Assembly (NCBI RefSeq): GCF_022397955.1
Contig: NZ_JAKEUQ010000008.1
Span: 159,703-223,702, forward strand
Direction: 5' to 3'
DNA from: Vibrio sp. Isolate32
Lineage (GTDB): Bacteria; Pseudomonadota; Gammaproteobacteria; Enterobacterales; Vibrionaceae
DNA: 64,000 bases
Below are positions 7,881 through 16,906 of this stretch, one piece after another; position 1 is the stretch's first letter; each line of letters starts with the position of its first letter. Both the position numbers and the translations under genes were made by a program. A model generated the notes under the pieces. The model ran no database searches. It was not told the DNA's origin and was given only the letters and a program-made list of their open reading frames with translations.

Positions 7881-8530
7881 CTATAGTGTGTTGATACTTA
7901 TCAAAAAGTCAGATAACTTCTTCAATCCGTAGTTTCGAGGGTCAAAATCTGGCTTCAATCTCTTTAAATACTTGCCAATTTCACCTAGTTTTGCCCAACC
8001 CGATTCATCTCTATAGTTCTGCCAAGCGTGATGCATTAATCGCCATAATTCGCATTCTGCGTCTTGATTAGAGCTTGATTGCACGCCTTCAAGTTCAACG
8101 TCTGCATTTAAGTTCTCTATAGCGACAAAGTCGTCACAAGCATTTTTAAACGAAGTCGGAGTCATCGCCTTTCCGACACCAATGACGTGTATCTCCGACT
8201 CTCTGAATCTGCTGGCAAGACTTGTAAAGTCACTATCACTGAATATCAAAGTAAAAGCATCAAACCTTTGGCTGTACAAGAGAACCATTGCGTCAATAAT
8301 CATTAAAGAGTCTGCCGATTTTTCCAGATGTGTAGGAGAATTGCTGTTTGGCTTGAATCGCCAACTCACTCAAAGGCTGCTTCCAGTTTTTTAGTTGTTC
8401 AGCAGAAAAGTCGCCATATGCACGTTTAACGATGATCTGCCCAAACTAGATAACTTTTCAATAACCAGTTTTAGCTTTGAGGATGGAGTGTTTTCTGGAT
8501 CAATTAATACAGCGATTTTCTATTGCCCAT
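7881..8530 (-). pseudogene. NYN-domain protein with C-terminal LOTUS/OST-HTH domain, frameshifted
   Basis: Reading down the minus strand from an ATG at 8530 (with a purine-rich ribosome site upstream) gives IAVLIDPENTPSSKLKLV, then in another frame IIVKRAYGDFSAEQLKNWK, then SADSLMIIDAMVLLYSQRFDAF to a stop at 7881. These are consecutive parts of an NYN (LabA-like) ribonuclease-fold domain, with DSDFTSLASRFRE carrying the conserved acidic site. The end, GWAKLGEIGKYLKRLKPDFDPRNYG, is typical of an OST-HTH/LOTUS domain. Frames change near 8523, 8434 and 8309 through 1-2 base indels, so the gene is broken. The 162-residue frame from 8369 is an artefact start. Confidence 0.75.
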
Positions 8531-9027
8531 AACCCGTGCGCCCCCTCCTCTATGTAGTTAGTTGCACTATATAGGCACTAGCAATATTTATTCAAATGTT
8601 GGGGCTCAGAAATGTTATGAGTAACAACTCTAAAGAATAAAGGGGCAGAGTCGACTTAGACTTAGAAAAATCTGTCAGATTTGATTATGTTGTAGCTACA
8701 GAGCTGATAGATTGAATCCAGACTAATCCAAGTTAGTCCTTTCGATTGTTGAAACCTGTCAAAAGTGAGAGGGCTCTATTATGCAAGTCATATTCAATAC
8801 ACAAGATGGATCAACCCAAACTCATATGTTGGAACATTCATTCAGTCTAACTGGCAGCTACTACACTCTGCAGTCTAAAATTAACGGAAAAATTTAGACT
8901 AGCCGCCTTCAGAACCTAAAAAGTTAGACAACTCTCCGTAATGTAAGTAAGATCTTTTAAATATTATCGTAGACCTTTGCAGCATAAGGGGTGGAGTTAC
9001 ATTCGTCTAAATGGATGTCTAAAATAA
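8531..9027. other. gene-poor right end of the island
   Basis: About 500 bases with no convincing gene. A 38-codon frame at 8781-8897 has no recognisable content. The notable signal is repeated TTAGAC/GTCTAA hexamers on both strands (see the repeat entry) and a 15-bp palindrome AAATCTG-T-CAGATTT at 8668-8682. The stretch ends where recognisable radA sequence begins, after an in-frame TAA at 9025. Confidence 0.5.
8656..9022. repeat. cluster of seven TTAGAC hexamers at the island boundary
   Basis: TTAGAC or its complement GTCTAA occurs at 8656, 8845, 8873, 8894, 8934, 9005 and 9017. About 0.2-0.3 copies would be expected by chance in 370 bp counting both strands. Most copies share extra T residues before the hexamer (TTTAGAC). 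The last two lie 12 bp apart in the same orientation, immediately before the radA junction. This looks like an array of recombinase or transposase binding sites at an element end. Confidence 0.5.
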
Positions 9028-10380
9028 AGCCAAGACTACGGCGCTGACTTTCCACGTTGGCAGGGACAGTGCAATGCGTGTGGTGCTTGGAACACAATTA
9101 CCGAAGTTAGGTTAGCCGCTTCTCCTCAGGTAGCACGCAATGAAAGATTAACTGGTTATGCAGGTAGTGCGACCGAATCTAGCATTCAAACCCTGTCGGA
9201 AATTGATCTACAGGAAGTGCCTCGTTTTAGTAGTGGCTTTAAAGAGCTCGACCGCGTACTTGGTGGCGGTGTGGTACCGGGTGCTGCGATTCTTATTGGT
9301 GGTAACCCAGGTGCGGGTAAATCGACACTACTGCTACAAACCATGTGTCTGCTTTCTTCTCAACTTCCTACTTTATATGTGACCGGTGAGGAGTCGTTAC
9401 AGCAGGTCGCGATGCGTGCTTCACGTCTTGGTTTGCCAAAAGAGCACTTAAAGATGCTCTCTGAAACCAATGTCGACAAGATCTGTCAGGTAGCTGAAAA
9501 AGAACAGCCTAAGATCATGGTCATCGACTCAATCCAAGTAATGCATGTTGCTGATGTTCAATCTTCACCAGGTAGTGTGGCTCAGGTTCGTGAATCAGCG
9601 ACGGCACTGACTCGTTTTGCTAAGCAGAATAACGTGGCTATTTTTCTAGTAGGACACGTAACTAAAGATGGTACGCTGGCGGGCCCTAAAGTGCTTGAGC
9701 ACATTATTGACTGTTCAGTTTTGTTAGATGGCGGAACAGACAGCCGTTTCAGAACATTACGCAGCCATAAAAACCGTTTTGGTGCAGTGAATGAGCTGGG
9801 TGTGTTTGCTATGACAGGTCAAGGGCTAAAAGAAGTCAGTAATCCGTCGGCTATCTTCTTATCTCGTGGTGAAGAAGAAACCTCAGGCAGCTCTGTTATG
9901 GTTGTTTGGGAAGGTACTCGTCCGCTTCTTGTTGAAATTCAAGCGCTGGTGGATTATTCACAGCTGGCGAACCCGCGTCGAGTTGCGGTTGGTCTTGAGC
10001 AAAACAGGCTTTCTCTGTTATTAGCAGTGCTGCATAAACACGGTGGCTTACAAATGGCTGACCAAGATGTGTTTGTGAATGTCGTTGGTGGTGTTAAAGT
10101 AACCGAAACCAGTGCTGATCTTGCGTTGGTGATGGCTTTACTTTCAAGTTTCAGGGATCGCGCATTGCCAAAAGATGTGGTGGTATTTGGAGAAGTAGGC
10201 CTAGCGGGTGAGATTCGACCGGTACCGAGTGGGCAAGAGCGTCTGAATGAGGCATTTAAACACGGCTTTAAGAAAGCGATTGTACCGGCAGCAAACATGC
10301 CTAAAGGTGGCATTCCTGGAATGCAGATCCACGGCGTGAAAAAATTATCGGAAGCAATTAATGCTTTTGATGAGTTGTAA
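9028..10380 (+). pseudogene. radA: radA (DNA repair/recombination ATPase), 5'-truncated
   Basis: In-frame RadA sequence begins abruptly with GADFPRWQGQCNACGAW at 9040 after a stop at 9025. The start codon and about the first 18 codons, including the first CxxC of the zinc finger, are gone. The rest is intact: Walker A GGNPGAGKST, the RadA KNRFG motif, and the Lon-like C-terminal domain to the stop. The only standard in-frame start is GTG at 9217, giving a 387-residue product that lacks the whole zinc finger. RadA drives branch migration in recombination and transformation. Known zinc-finger mutants are impaired, so this allele is probably non-functional or altered. Confidence 0.8.
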
Positions 10381-10489
10381 TTGAGCTCACTTCAGCTACC
10401 CTATACAGCAGAAATTCAGTCTAACTTGGGCGCGATATTCGCTCTAAGTTAGCACTAAACTAAACAGTCACTTAGATTGTTTCCATAGA

Positions 10490-10530
10490 TTGCCTTTTTC
10501 TATATGTTAGAAAAAGGCAAAGTTTTTTAG
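10490..10530 (+). terminator. terminator after radA
   Basis: A 13-bp perfect stem, TTGCCTTTTTCTA (10490-10502) with TAGAAAAAGGCAA (10508-10520), has a 5-base loop and is followed by AGTTTTTTAG. It separates radA from the EF-G gene. Confidence 0.75.
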
Positions 10531-10556
10531 TCCCAAATGCATGCAAAGCTATCAGT

Positions 10557-10577
10557 CTTCACAGATTGTGATATACT
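10557..10577 (+). promoter_or_regulatory. promoter of the EF-G gene
   Basis: An extended -10 element TGA-TATACT ends at 10577, about 37 bases before the start codon, with a weak -35-like TTCACA at 10557. A GC-rich CGCGC follows at the expected start-site region. Assigned from sequence only. Confidence 0.5.
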
Positions 10578-10614
10578 CTGCGCGCATTTTATATCCTATT
10601 AACAGAGTAAGACA

Positions 10615-12702
10615 ATGGCAGATTTATCGAAATACAGAAACATTGGTATTTTCGCGCACGTTGATGCGGGTAAAACAACTACCACTGAGCGTATCCTTAA
10701 GCTAACTGGTCAAATCCACAAGACTGGTGAAGTACATGATGGCGAATCAACGACTGACTTCATGGAACAGGAAGCTGAGCGCGGTATTACTATCCAATCA
10801 GCAGCTGTAAGCTGTTTTTGGAATGATCACCGTCTAAACGTTATCGATACTCCTGGACACGTTGACTTCACAGTTGAAGTATACCGTTCTCTTAAAGTTC
10901 TTGATGGCGGTATCGGTGTATTCTGTGGTTCTGGTGGTGTTGAACCTCAATCAGAAACTAACTGGCGCTACGCTAACGAATCAGAAGTATCTCGTCTGAT
11001 CTTCGTTAACAAACTAGACCGTATGGGTGCAGATTTCTACAACGTTGTTGACCAAGTTAAAAACGTTCTAGGTGCTACTCCTCTAGTTATGGTTCTACCA
11101 ATCGGTCGTGAAGACGAATTCGTTGGTGTTGTAGACCTACTAAGCCGTAAAGCATACGTTTGGGATGACACTGGTCTTCCTGAAAACTACGAAATCACAG
11201 ATGTTCCTGCGGACATGGTTGATGACGTTGAGCAATACCGTGAAGAGCTAATCGAAACTGCTGTAGAGCAAGACGATGACCTAATGGAAGCTTACATGGA
11301 AGGTGAAGAGCCTTCTATCGAAGACATCAAGCGTTGTATCCGTAAAGGTACTCGTGATATCGCATTCTTCCCAACGTTCTGTGGTTCTGCGTTCAAGAAC
11401 AAAGGTATGCAACTTATCCTTGATGCTGTAGTAGATTACCTACCAGCACCAACTGAAGTTGATCCTCAACCTCTAATGGATGAGAACGGCGAAGAAACTG
11501 GCGAACACGCTATCGTTTCTACAGATGAAACTTTCAAAGCGCTTGCATTCAAAATCATGGATGACCGCTTCGGTGCTCTAACTTTCGTTCGTATTTACTC
11601 TGGTAAACTGAACAAAGGTGACACGATTCTTAACTCATTCACTGGCAAGACTGAACGTGTTGGCCGTATGGTTGAGATGCAAGCTGATGACCGTAACGAA
11701 CTAACTAGCGCACAAGCTGGTGACATCATTGCGATCGTTGGTATGAAGAACGTGCAAACTGGTCACACTCTATGTGATCCTAAGCACCAAGTAACGCTTG
11801 AGCCAATGGTATTCCCAACTCCAGTAATCTCAATCGCTGTATCTCCAAAAGATAAAGGCGGTTCTGAGAAAATGGGTATCGCGATCGGTAAAATGGTTGC
11901 AGAAGATCCATCTTTCCAAGTTGAGACTGACGAAGAGACTGGCGAAACTATCCTGAAAGGTATGGGTGAGCTTCACCTAGACATCAAGGTAGATATCCTT
12001 AAGCGTACATACGGCGTTGACCTAACTGTAGGTGCTCCTCAAGTTGCTTACCGTGAAACTATCACTCAAGCAATTGAAGATAGCTACACGCACAAGAAGC
12101 AATCTGGTGGTTCTGGTCAATTCGGTAAGATCGATTACCGTATCAAACCAGGCGAAGCAGGTTCTGGCTTCAAGTTCAACTCTGTAGTTGTGGGCGGTAA
12201 CGTTCCTAAAGAATTCTGGCCTGCAGTTGAGAAAGGCTTCGCATCTATGATGGAAAACGGCGTATTAGCTGGCTTCCCAACTCTAGACGTTGAAGTTGAA
12301 CTATTCGACGGTGGCTTCCACGCAGTCGATTCATCTGCAATCGCATTTGAAATCGCAGCGAAAGGCGCATTCCGTCAATCTATGCCTAAAGCGGGTGCAC
12401 AACTTCTTGAGCCAATCATGAACGTTGACGTATTCACTCCAGACGATCACGTTGGTGATGTAATCGGTGACCTTAACCGTCGTCGTGGCATGATCAAAGA
12501 TCAACAAGCTGGCGTAACTGGTGTTCGTATTAAAGCTGACGTACCTCTTTCTGAGATGTTCGGCTACATCGGTCACCTACGTACTATCACTTCTGGTCGT
12601 GGCCAATTCTCTATGGAATTCGCACAATACGCACCATGTCCAACTAACGTTGCTGACGAAGTGATTGCAAAAGTTAAAGCAGAAAAAGAAGCTGGTAAGT
12701 AA
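10615..12702 (+). CDS. fusA: elongation factor G, second-type copy (EF-G2)
   Basis: A 695-residue translation GTPase. It has the P-loop [15 protein letters not shown], switch [14 protein letters not shown] and NKLD motif, then domains II-V ending in the usual C-terminal fold. It stands alone with its own promoter and terminator and is not in a rpsL-rpsG-tuf operon. The divergent switch and domain II sequence fits the second EF-G that Vibrio genomes carry beside the str-operon copy. It could act in ribosome recycling or under particular conditions rather than as the main translocase. Codon use looks strongly biased (many CTA/CGT), suggesting high expression. Confidence 0.9.
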   Translation: MADLSKYRNIGIFAHVDAGKTTTTERILKLTGQIHKTGEVHDGESTTDFMEQEAERGITIQSAAVSCFWNDHRLNVIDTPGHVDFTVEVYRSLKVLDGGIGVFCGSGGVEPQSETNWRYANESEVSRLIFVNKLDRMGADFYNVVDQVKNVLGATPLVMVLPIGREDEFVGVVDLLSRKAYVWDDTGLPENYEITDVPADMVDDVEQYREELIETAVEQDDDLMEAYMEGEEPSIEDIKRCIRKGTRDIAFFPTFCGSAFKNKGMQLILDAVVDYLPAPTEVDPQPLMDENGEETGEHAIVSTDETFKALAFKIMDDRFGALTFVRIYSGKLNKGDTILNSFTGKTERVGRMVEMQADDRNELTSAQAGDIIAIVGMKNVQTGHTLCDPKHQVTLEPMVFPTPVISIAVSPKDKGGSEKMGIAIGKMVAEDPSFQVETDEETGETILKGMGELHLDIKVDILKRTYGVDLTVGAPQVAYRETITQAIEDSYTHKKQSGGSGQFGKIDYRIKPGEAGSGFKFNSVVVGGNVPKEFWPAVEKGFASMMENGVLAGFPTLDVEVELFDGGFHAVDSSAIAFEIAAKGAFRQSMPKAGAQLLEPIMNVDVFTPDDHVGDVIGDLNRRRGMIKDQQAGVTGVRIKADVPLSEMFGYIGHLRTITSGRGQFSMEFAQYAPCPTNVADEVIAKVKAEKEAGK

Positions 12703-12728
12703 TTAGCCCTTTTCTCAAGTAACTAAAA

Positions 12729-12762
12729 AAGCCCTGCAAGTGAAAGCTTGCGGGGCTTTTTA
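12729..12762 (+). terminator. terminator after EF-G gene
   Basis: The hairpin arms AGCCCTGCAAG and CTTGCGGGGCT are followed by a T run to about 12762. Confidence 0.85.
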
Positions 12763-12780
12763 TTGCTTGTGACATACTGC

Positions 12781-12806
12781 GTGAGATGCGTGAGATGCGT
12801 GAGATG
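12781..12806. repeat. 9-bp tandem repeat, nearly three units
   Basis: The unit GTGAGATGC is repeated head to tail almost three times just after the EF-G terminator. It is non-coding and its role is unknown. Confidence 0.7.
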
Positions 12807-12865
12807 ATATGGTCCCGCACTAATAGATACGGGACAGATTTAGATAGAACGAAAGAAGAGAGGGA

Positions 12866-13078
12866 CTAGCGTTTTAAATCGATGTAAATCTGCTCTACCT
12901 TAGTGCGAGCCCAATCTGTTTTACGCAAAAACTTTAAGCTTGATTTGATGCTCGGGTCTTTTTTGAAACAGTTGATGTTGACCATGTAACTCAACTCTTC
13001 CCAACCGTAATGTTCAACCAACTCCGTAAGTAGCTTCTGTAGAGTAATACCGTGAAGTGGGTTATTTTCTTGTGTCAT
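12866..13078 (-). CDS. VF530-family DNA-binding protein (DUF2132)
   Basis: A 70-residue protein on the minus strand. It starts [20 protein letters not shown] and contains [20 protein letters not shown] and [15 protein letters not shown], the signature of the small VF530 family first described from Vibrio fischeri. The family folds into a compact helical domain and is reported to bind DNA; its cellular job is not settled. It is a single gene between EF-G and the acyl-CoA synthetase. Confidence 0.85.
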   Translation of the reverse strand: MTQENNPLHGITLQKLLTELVEHYGWEELSYMVNINCFKKDPSIKSSLKFLRKTDWARTKVEQIYIDLKR

Positions 13079-13241
13079 GAGATGCTCTCGCCATTTATTT
13101 GAGCTAAGTATACCAGTTTCGCTTTATGAATTATCCGACCATTTTAGTTCGCTGTCGTATCGATCAACGAAAGTCGTTCAACCCCGGTAAGGCTAATCAA
13201 AGCCGCCTAATTTTGGCCTCGAAATACGATCTTTATCGTCA

Positions 13242-13268
13242 AAAAAGGAGCCATTATGGCTCCTTTCG
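13242..13268 (-). terminator. terminator of the acyl-CoA synthetase gene
   Basis: AAGGAGCCA and TGGCTCCTT pair around a 3-base loop, with a T run on the minus-strand 3' side (the AAAAAA at 13241-13246). Confidence 0.8.
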
Positions 13269-13273
13269 TTCTT

Positions 13274-14962
13274 TTACTCTTCCCAGACTACGAGTTTGTC
13301 TTTTGGCCAATTGTGGCCCACTTCGTGGTATTTCTGCTCTAAGACATGGCGTTTGATCTTGAGCGTTGGTGTTAATACGCCATTCTCAATGCTCCATGGT
13401 TCCTTAATCATCAATACACCTTTGATTTTCTCATGTGAACCGAGCTGCTCGTTCATTTTCTCGATAACGCGCTTTGTCGTTTTCTCATAGCGAGCTCTAT
13501 CGAAATTAGGGAAGTCATGTGGTACCACAAGTAGGATTGGACCTGGTAGGCCAAGCCCTATTAAACACATCATCTCTACCCGGCTGTACTCAAAGAGTTT
13601 ATTCTCGATAGGAACTGGTGCAACGAACTTACCTTTCGCAGTTTTGAAGGTATCTTTCTTACGTCCACGAATAGTGAGGTAGCCTTCGCTATCAATATCA
13701 CCAATATCACCGGTGTGCAGCCAGCCTTCGGAATTAAATGACTCTTGCGTCGCAATGTCATTTTTGTAGTAACCAGAGAATAGGCCTTTACCACGAACTA
13801 AAATCTCTTCATCTTCGGCAATCTTAAGTTCAATGCCTGGGCCAGCGTTACCAACCGTACCAATTTTATCCGCTCTAAATGGATAGTTTAATGTGCTGTA
13901 AGCGAAAGACTCTGTCATGCCCCATGCCTCTGTAATGTGCAAGCCAACACTCTCATACCATGCCAGTAGAGCGGGTGATACCGGAGCTGAGCCACATCCA
14001 AGAACACGAGCTTGATCTAATCCTAAACCGTCAGCAAGTTTCTTCTTAATGATGTTGTTGATAAACGGAATCTTAAGTAAGAAGTTCAGTTTCTTCTGCG
14101 GCAATTTGTCTTGGATTCGCTGCTGGAACAGCGTCCATAAGCGAGGAACTGAAATAAACAGAGTAGGACGATGCATTTTCACATCATCAATAAAGGTGTC
14201 TAAAGACTCAGGGAAAGCCGTGACCACGCCACCCATTACTGAAGAACCAAAGATGTAAACGCGTTCTGTAATATGAGCAAGCGGCAGATAAGAAAACAGG
14301 CGATCACCAGGTTGGATACCAATATGGTCGATCAGTCTTTGAACTGACCATGTAAAGGCGCCGTATGTAAGCATTGCCCCTTTTGGTAATCCAGATGTGC
14401 CTGATGTATATACTAATGACATTAGCTTGTCGTCGTAATGTTGGGGACGTTTGGTAGATGGTTCATGTGTATCAATCAGCTGTTCAAATGTGTGTTGGCA
14501 TTTGGCTGCCGTATCGTATGGTAGAGAGATGCTGATCAAGTTCGGATTGTCATCCAATACCTTTTGGGTAGCAGCAGGATCATCTAGCTTACCAGCAATC
14601 ACTATTTTACTTTCACTGTGCTCAATACAGTATTGGATGGTATCTGCCCCTGCTGTTGGGAAGATTGGGACGCTGACAAAATCTCCTAACATCATGGCAA
14701 GATCGCAGATAAACCACTCTGCACAGTTTTTCGAGACGAGAGCAACTCGATCGCCGGGTTGGGCGCCGAGTTCTTCTAATGCTGACGCAAGTTTCAGTGC
14801 TTTGTCGGCTACTTCTTTGTAAGTAAATTCGACAAATTGGCGGTTAATAATTTGTTTGAGGTAGACTTCATCTGAGCGTTCTTCTGCCCATTTTAAAATC
14901 ATATCATTGGGTGTAGGGAGAGCTGTTGCTTGTTCTTGGCTAAACTCGTTAGGCTGAATCAT
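13274..14962 (-). CDS. AMP-forming long-chain acyl-CoA synthetase
   Basis: A 562-residue ANL-superfamily enzyme. It has the P-loop LVYTSGTSGLPKGAMLTYG, the adenylate-binding ITEAWGMTES, the hinge-region GWLHTGDIGDID and YLTIRGRKKDTFKTAKGKFVAP, and a C-terminal TPTLKIKRHVLEQKY lysine segment. These belong to the FadD15/long-chain acyl-CoA ligase branch, which activates fatty acids to acyl-CoA through an acyl-adenylate. No signal peptide or membrane helix is obvious. It is a stand-alone gene. Substrate chain length cannot be told from sequence. Confidence 0.9.
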   Translation of the reverse strand: MIQPNEFSQEQATALPTPNDMILKWAEERSDEVYLKQIINRQFVEFTYKEVADKALKLASALEELGAQPGDRVALVSKNCAEWFICDLAMMLGDFVSVPIFPTAGADTIQYCIEHSESKIVIAGKLDDPAATQKVLDDNPNLISISLPYDTAAKCQHTFEQLIDTHEPSTKRPQHYDDKLMSLVYTSGTSGLPKGAMLTYGAFTWSVQRLIDHIGIQPGDRLFSYLPLAHITERVYIFGSSVMGGVVTAFPESLDTFIDDVKMHRPTLFISVPRLWTLFQQRIQDKLPQKKLNFLLKIPFINNIIKKKLADGLGLDQARVLGCGSAPVSPALLAWYESVGLHITEAWGMTESFAYSTLNYPFRADKIGTVGNAGPGIELKIAEDEEILVRGKGLFSGYYKNDIATQESFNSEGWLHTGDIGDIDSEGYLTIRGRKKDTFKTAKGKFVAPVPIENKLFEYSRVEMMCLIGLGLPGPILLVVPHDFPNFDRARYEKTTKRVIEKMNEQLGSHEKIKGVLMIKEPWSIENGVLTPTLKIKRHVLEQKYHEVGHNWPKDKLVVWEE

Positions 14963-14990
14963 TGTCTAACTCCATGTTTTTCGCTAAGTT

Positions 14991-15020
14991 ATTTTTGGTT
15001 GTTTTTGGTTATTTTTGGTT
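14991..15020. repeat. 10-bp tandem repeat, three units
   Basis: ATTTTTGGTT, GTTTTTGGTT and ATTTTTGGTT follow each other directly. They lie about 30-60 bases upstream of the acyl-CoA synthetase start on the minus strand. Confidence 0.75.
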
Positions 15021-15110
15021 TCTTTTGTTAAGATCATGTTAAATGTACCATGATTTTTTCTTTTAGGGAGTAAAATTAGCGTTTTCTGTTATCTGTGCAG
15101 ACTCGTCTAT

Positions 15111-15146
15111 AGCTTAAAGGGGTACGTCAGCTTAAAGGGGGACGTC
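15111..15146. repeat. 18-bp tandem repeat, two units
   Basis: AGCTTAAAGGGGTACGTC is followed at once by AGCTTAAAGGGGGACGTC. They differ at one base. Non-coding. Confidence 0.75.
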
Positions 15147-15292
15147 TGTCCTTTTCTTAACCATTCTTGAAAAATAGGACACATCCTTGTCGTCAAATTG
15201 ATAAGAAATTACAGCTATTTTTGATTCGGTATCCGCTTCAATGAGTTTTTTTGCTAGTAAGATTCACTTGTCGCACACGAAGTCGTGAAAGC

Positions 15293-15502
15293 TTACTCTT
15301 TAGTGTAGATTAAACTTCTTAGAAAAGTAGGTTGTAGAACATAACATTTTTCAGCAATTTCTGTTTCTCTGATTTTCTTGTTGATGTTATCCATAACAAA
15401 GTCAACATCGTCATATGTGAAGATTTTTGCCGGAAGCTGATTGATGTTATTTGCACCTCTGTCGATATCGAAGTTGGGGTAGAAGATGTGTTTTGCTCTT
15501 CA
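15293..15502 (-). pseudogene. C-terminal fragment of an unrecognised protein
   Basis: On the minus strand a frame free of stops from about 15502 to a TAA at 15293 encodes about 69 residues without a usable start. It includes FYPNFDIDRGANNINQLPA and IFTYDDVDFVMDNINKKI. The composition looks like a genuine protein end rather than chance. A stop sits just upstream in frame, so this is a remnant. I do not recognise the family. Confidence 0.35.
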
Positions 15503-15656
15503 GTTATTCTAACTTATGACTTGGCTAAGAGAACAATACTTGAGAGCATGGACGGTTAGATGGAATTACCCATAACATAGCGGCTGCTAGGTGGACTATA
15601 TATTATGAAAAAAGAAGCAATAAGTAAGCGACTTGAACACTTCTTATTCTAAATTT

Positions 15657-16805
15657 TTATGCCGCGAAACCTGTAATTGCGCCAAATAATATGAATAACC
15701 CGACAAGCCCTGTAATCGGCATCTTCACGGTTTTCGATAACCACACACCAACAATGATCATAGCGAAGTCTAAGCCTCTAGTCACGGCACTCGTGAAGAT
15801 GGGTTGATATAGGGCCGCAAGTAATAGACCGACAACCGCCGCATTCACACCAGTAAGCGCACCAGCCAACAAAGGTTTACTCGCAATCGCCTGCCAGTTC
15901 TTCAGTACACCCAGTAGTAATAAGAAGCCCGGTAAGAACACGGCGATCGTTGCTAAAAGCGCACCTGTAATCGGTGCCGACGGCATTAATATATAACCTA
16001 GATAAGTGGCTAACGTAAACATCGGGCCAGGTACCGCTTGCGCAGCGGCATAGCCTGTTAGGAAGGCATCTTGAGACAGTTGGTCGCCAATACCATTTTG
16101 TAGCAGCGGAAGTACCACGTGGCCGCCACCAAAGACTAGGCTGCCTGCTTGATAGAATAAGCCAAATACTTCAATGTTTTGAGAGTAAGCACTGAATAGA
16201 GGCAGACCAACCAGTAAAGCAACGAAAATCACGAGTGGTGTTAACGATATCTTGTGCGCCGAAGGTACTGTTTTTAATTCTTGTGAGGTTAAGAACAGAC
16301 TTCCAACCATAGCCGCAAATACTAGAACCAACACTTGAGGCCAAATCCCAGGGAGCAAAAGCAAAACAATTGCGGTAATGACACACAGCGCGGTCGCGAT
16401 TTTCGATTGGCAATAGTTTTTGTACATACCTAAAGTGGCATCAGCAACAACCACAACGGCGAGTAACTTAAGCCCGTGGATGACAGAGATGAACAGCGGA
16501 GCTTCCAACAACTGGTTGCTCACTAGAGCCAATATCAGCATCAGAATGACAGATGGTGATGTGAAGCCCACAAATGCTGCAATAGCACCAGTTAAGCCAC
16601 CTTTTTTGTATCCGACGGCGAAGCCAACTTGACTTGAGCCTGGGCCCGGAAGAAATTGACTGAGGGCGACAATTTGTCCGTACTCTTCGTCGGACAACCA
16701 ATTCAGTTTATCAACAAATGTTTTACGGAAGTAGCCAATGTGTGCCGCAGGTCCACCGAAGCTAATCCAGCCAAGCCAGAAAAAGGTTTTAAAAATTGAA
16801 AGCAT
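15657..16805 (-). CDS. chrA: chromate transporter, ChrA family
   Basis: A 382-residue membrane protein with two homologous halves, each with the CHR-domain signature: FWLGWISFGGPAAHIGYFR and LSQFLPGPGSSQVGFAVGY in the first, GSLVFGGGHVVLPLLQ and AQAVPGPMFTLATYLGY in the second. About ten to twelve hydrophobic helices are visible. ChrA proteins export chromate from the cytoplasm in exchange for sulfate or by proton force. The gene diverges from a LysR regulator across about 100 bp, which suggests that regulator controls it. Confidence 0.9.
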   Translation of the reverse strand: MLSIFKTFFWLGWISFGGPAAHIGYFRKTFVDKLNWLSDEEYGQIVALSQFLPGPGSSQVGFAVGYKKGGLTGAIAAFVGFTSPSVILMLILALVSNQLLEAPLFISVIHGLKLLAVVVVADATLGMYKNYCQSKIATALCVITAIVLLLLPGIWPQVLVLVFAAMVGSLFLTSQELKTVPSAHKISLTPLVIFVALLVGLPLFSAYSQNIEVFGLFYQAGSLVFGGGHVVLPLLQNGIGDQLSQDAFLTGYAAAQAVPGPMFTLATYLGYILMPSAPITGALLATIAVFLPGFLLLLGVLKNWQAIASKPLLAGALTGVNAAVVGLLLAALYQPIFTSAVTRGLDFAMIIVGVWLSKTVKMPITGLVGLFILFGAITGFAA

Positions 16806-16906
16806 GATCGATTCCAGATAGGTGTTTAGCGTAATTTAGGTGGACTTATACTATGATTCAAATTAATTATTTTAATTATAACTATGAATAATATGGATTT
16901 TGCTTT
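16806..16906. promoter_or_regulatory. divergent promoter region chrA / lysR-type gene
   Basis: An AT-rich 101-bp region between divergent genes. It includes ATTCAAATTAATTATTTTAA around 16856, a typical site for a LysR-type regulator and overlapping promoters. No exact operator can be assigned. Confidence 0.4.

Larger units (their letters stand above)
14963..15292. other. intergenic stretch with two short tandem repeats
   Basis: No gene is seen. Three 10-bp copies of NTTTTTGGTT stand head to tail at 14991-15020, in the leader of the acyl-CoA synthetase gene. Two 18-bp copies of AGCTTAAAGGGGTACGTC, with one mismatch, stand at 15111-15146. Either could affect expression or arise from slippage. 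Confidence 0.6.

Noticed and set aside
8369..8530. Treating the NYN frame starting at 8369 as an intact gene
   Set aside because: The domain's N-terminal half lies upstream in other frames, so the gene is broken.
8781..8897. 38-codon ORF in the island end
   Set aside because: Weak ribosome site, two TTAGAC-type sites inside it, and no recognisable sequence; chance is more likely.
13126..13356. 76-codon ORF crossing the acyl-CoA synthetase terminator
   Set aside because: It overlaps the terminator and the antisense end of a real gene.
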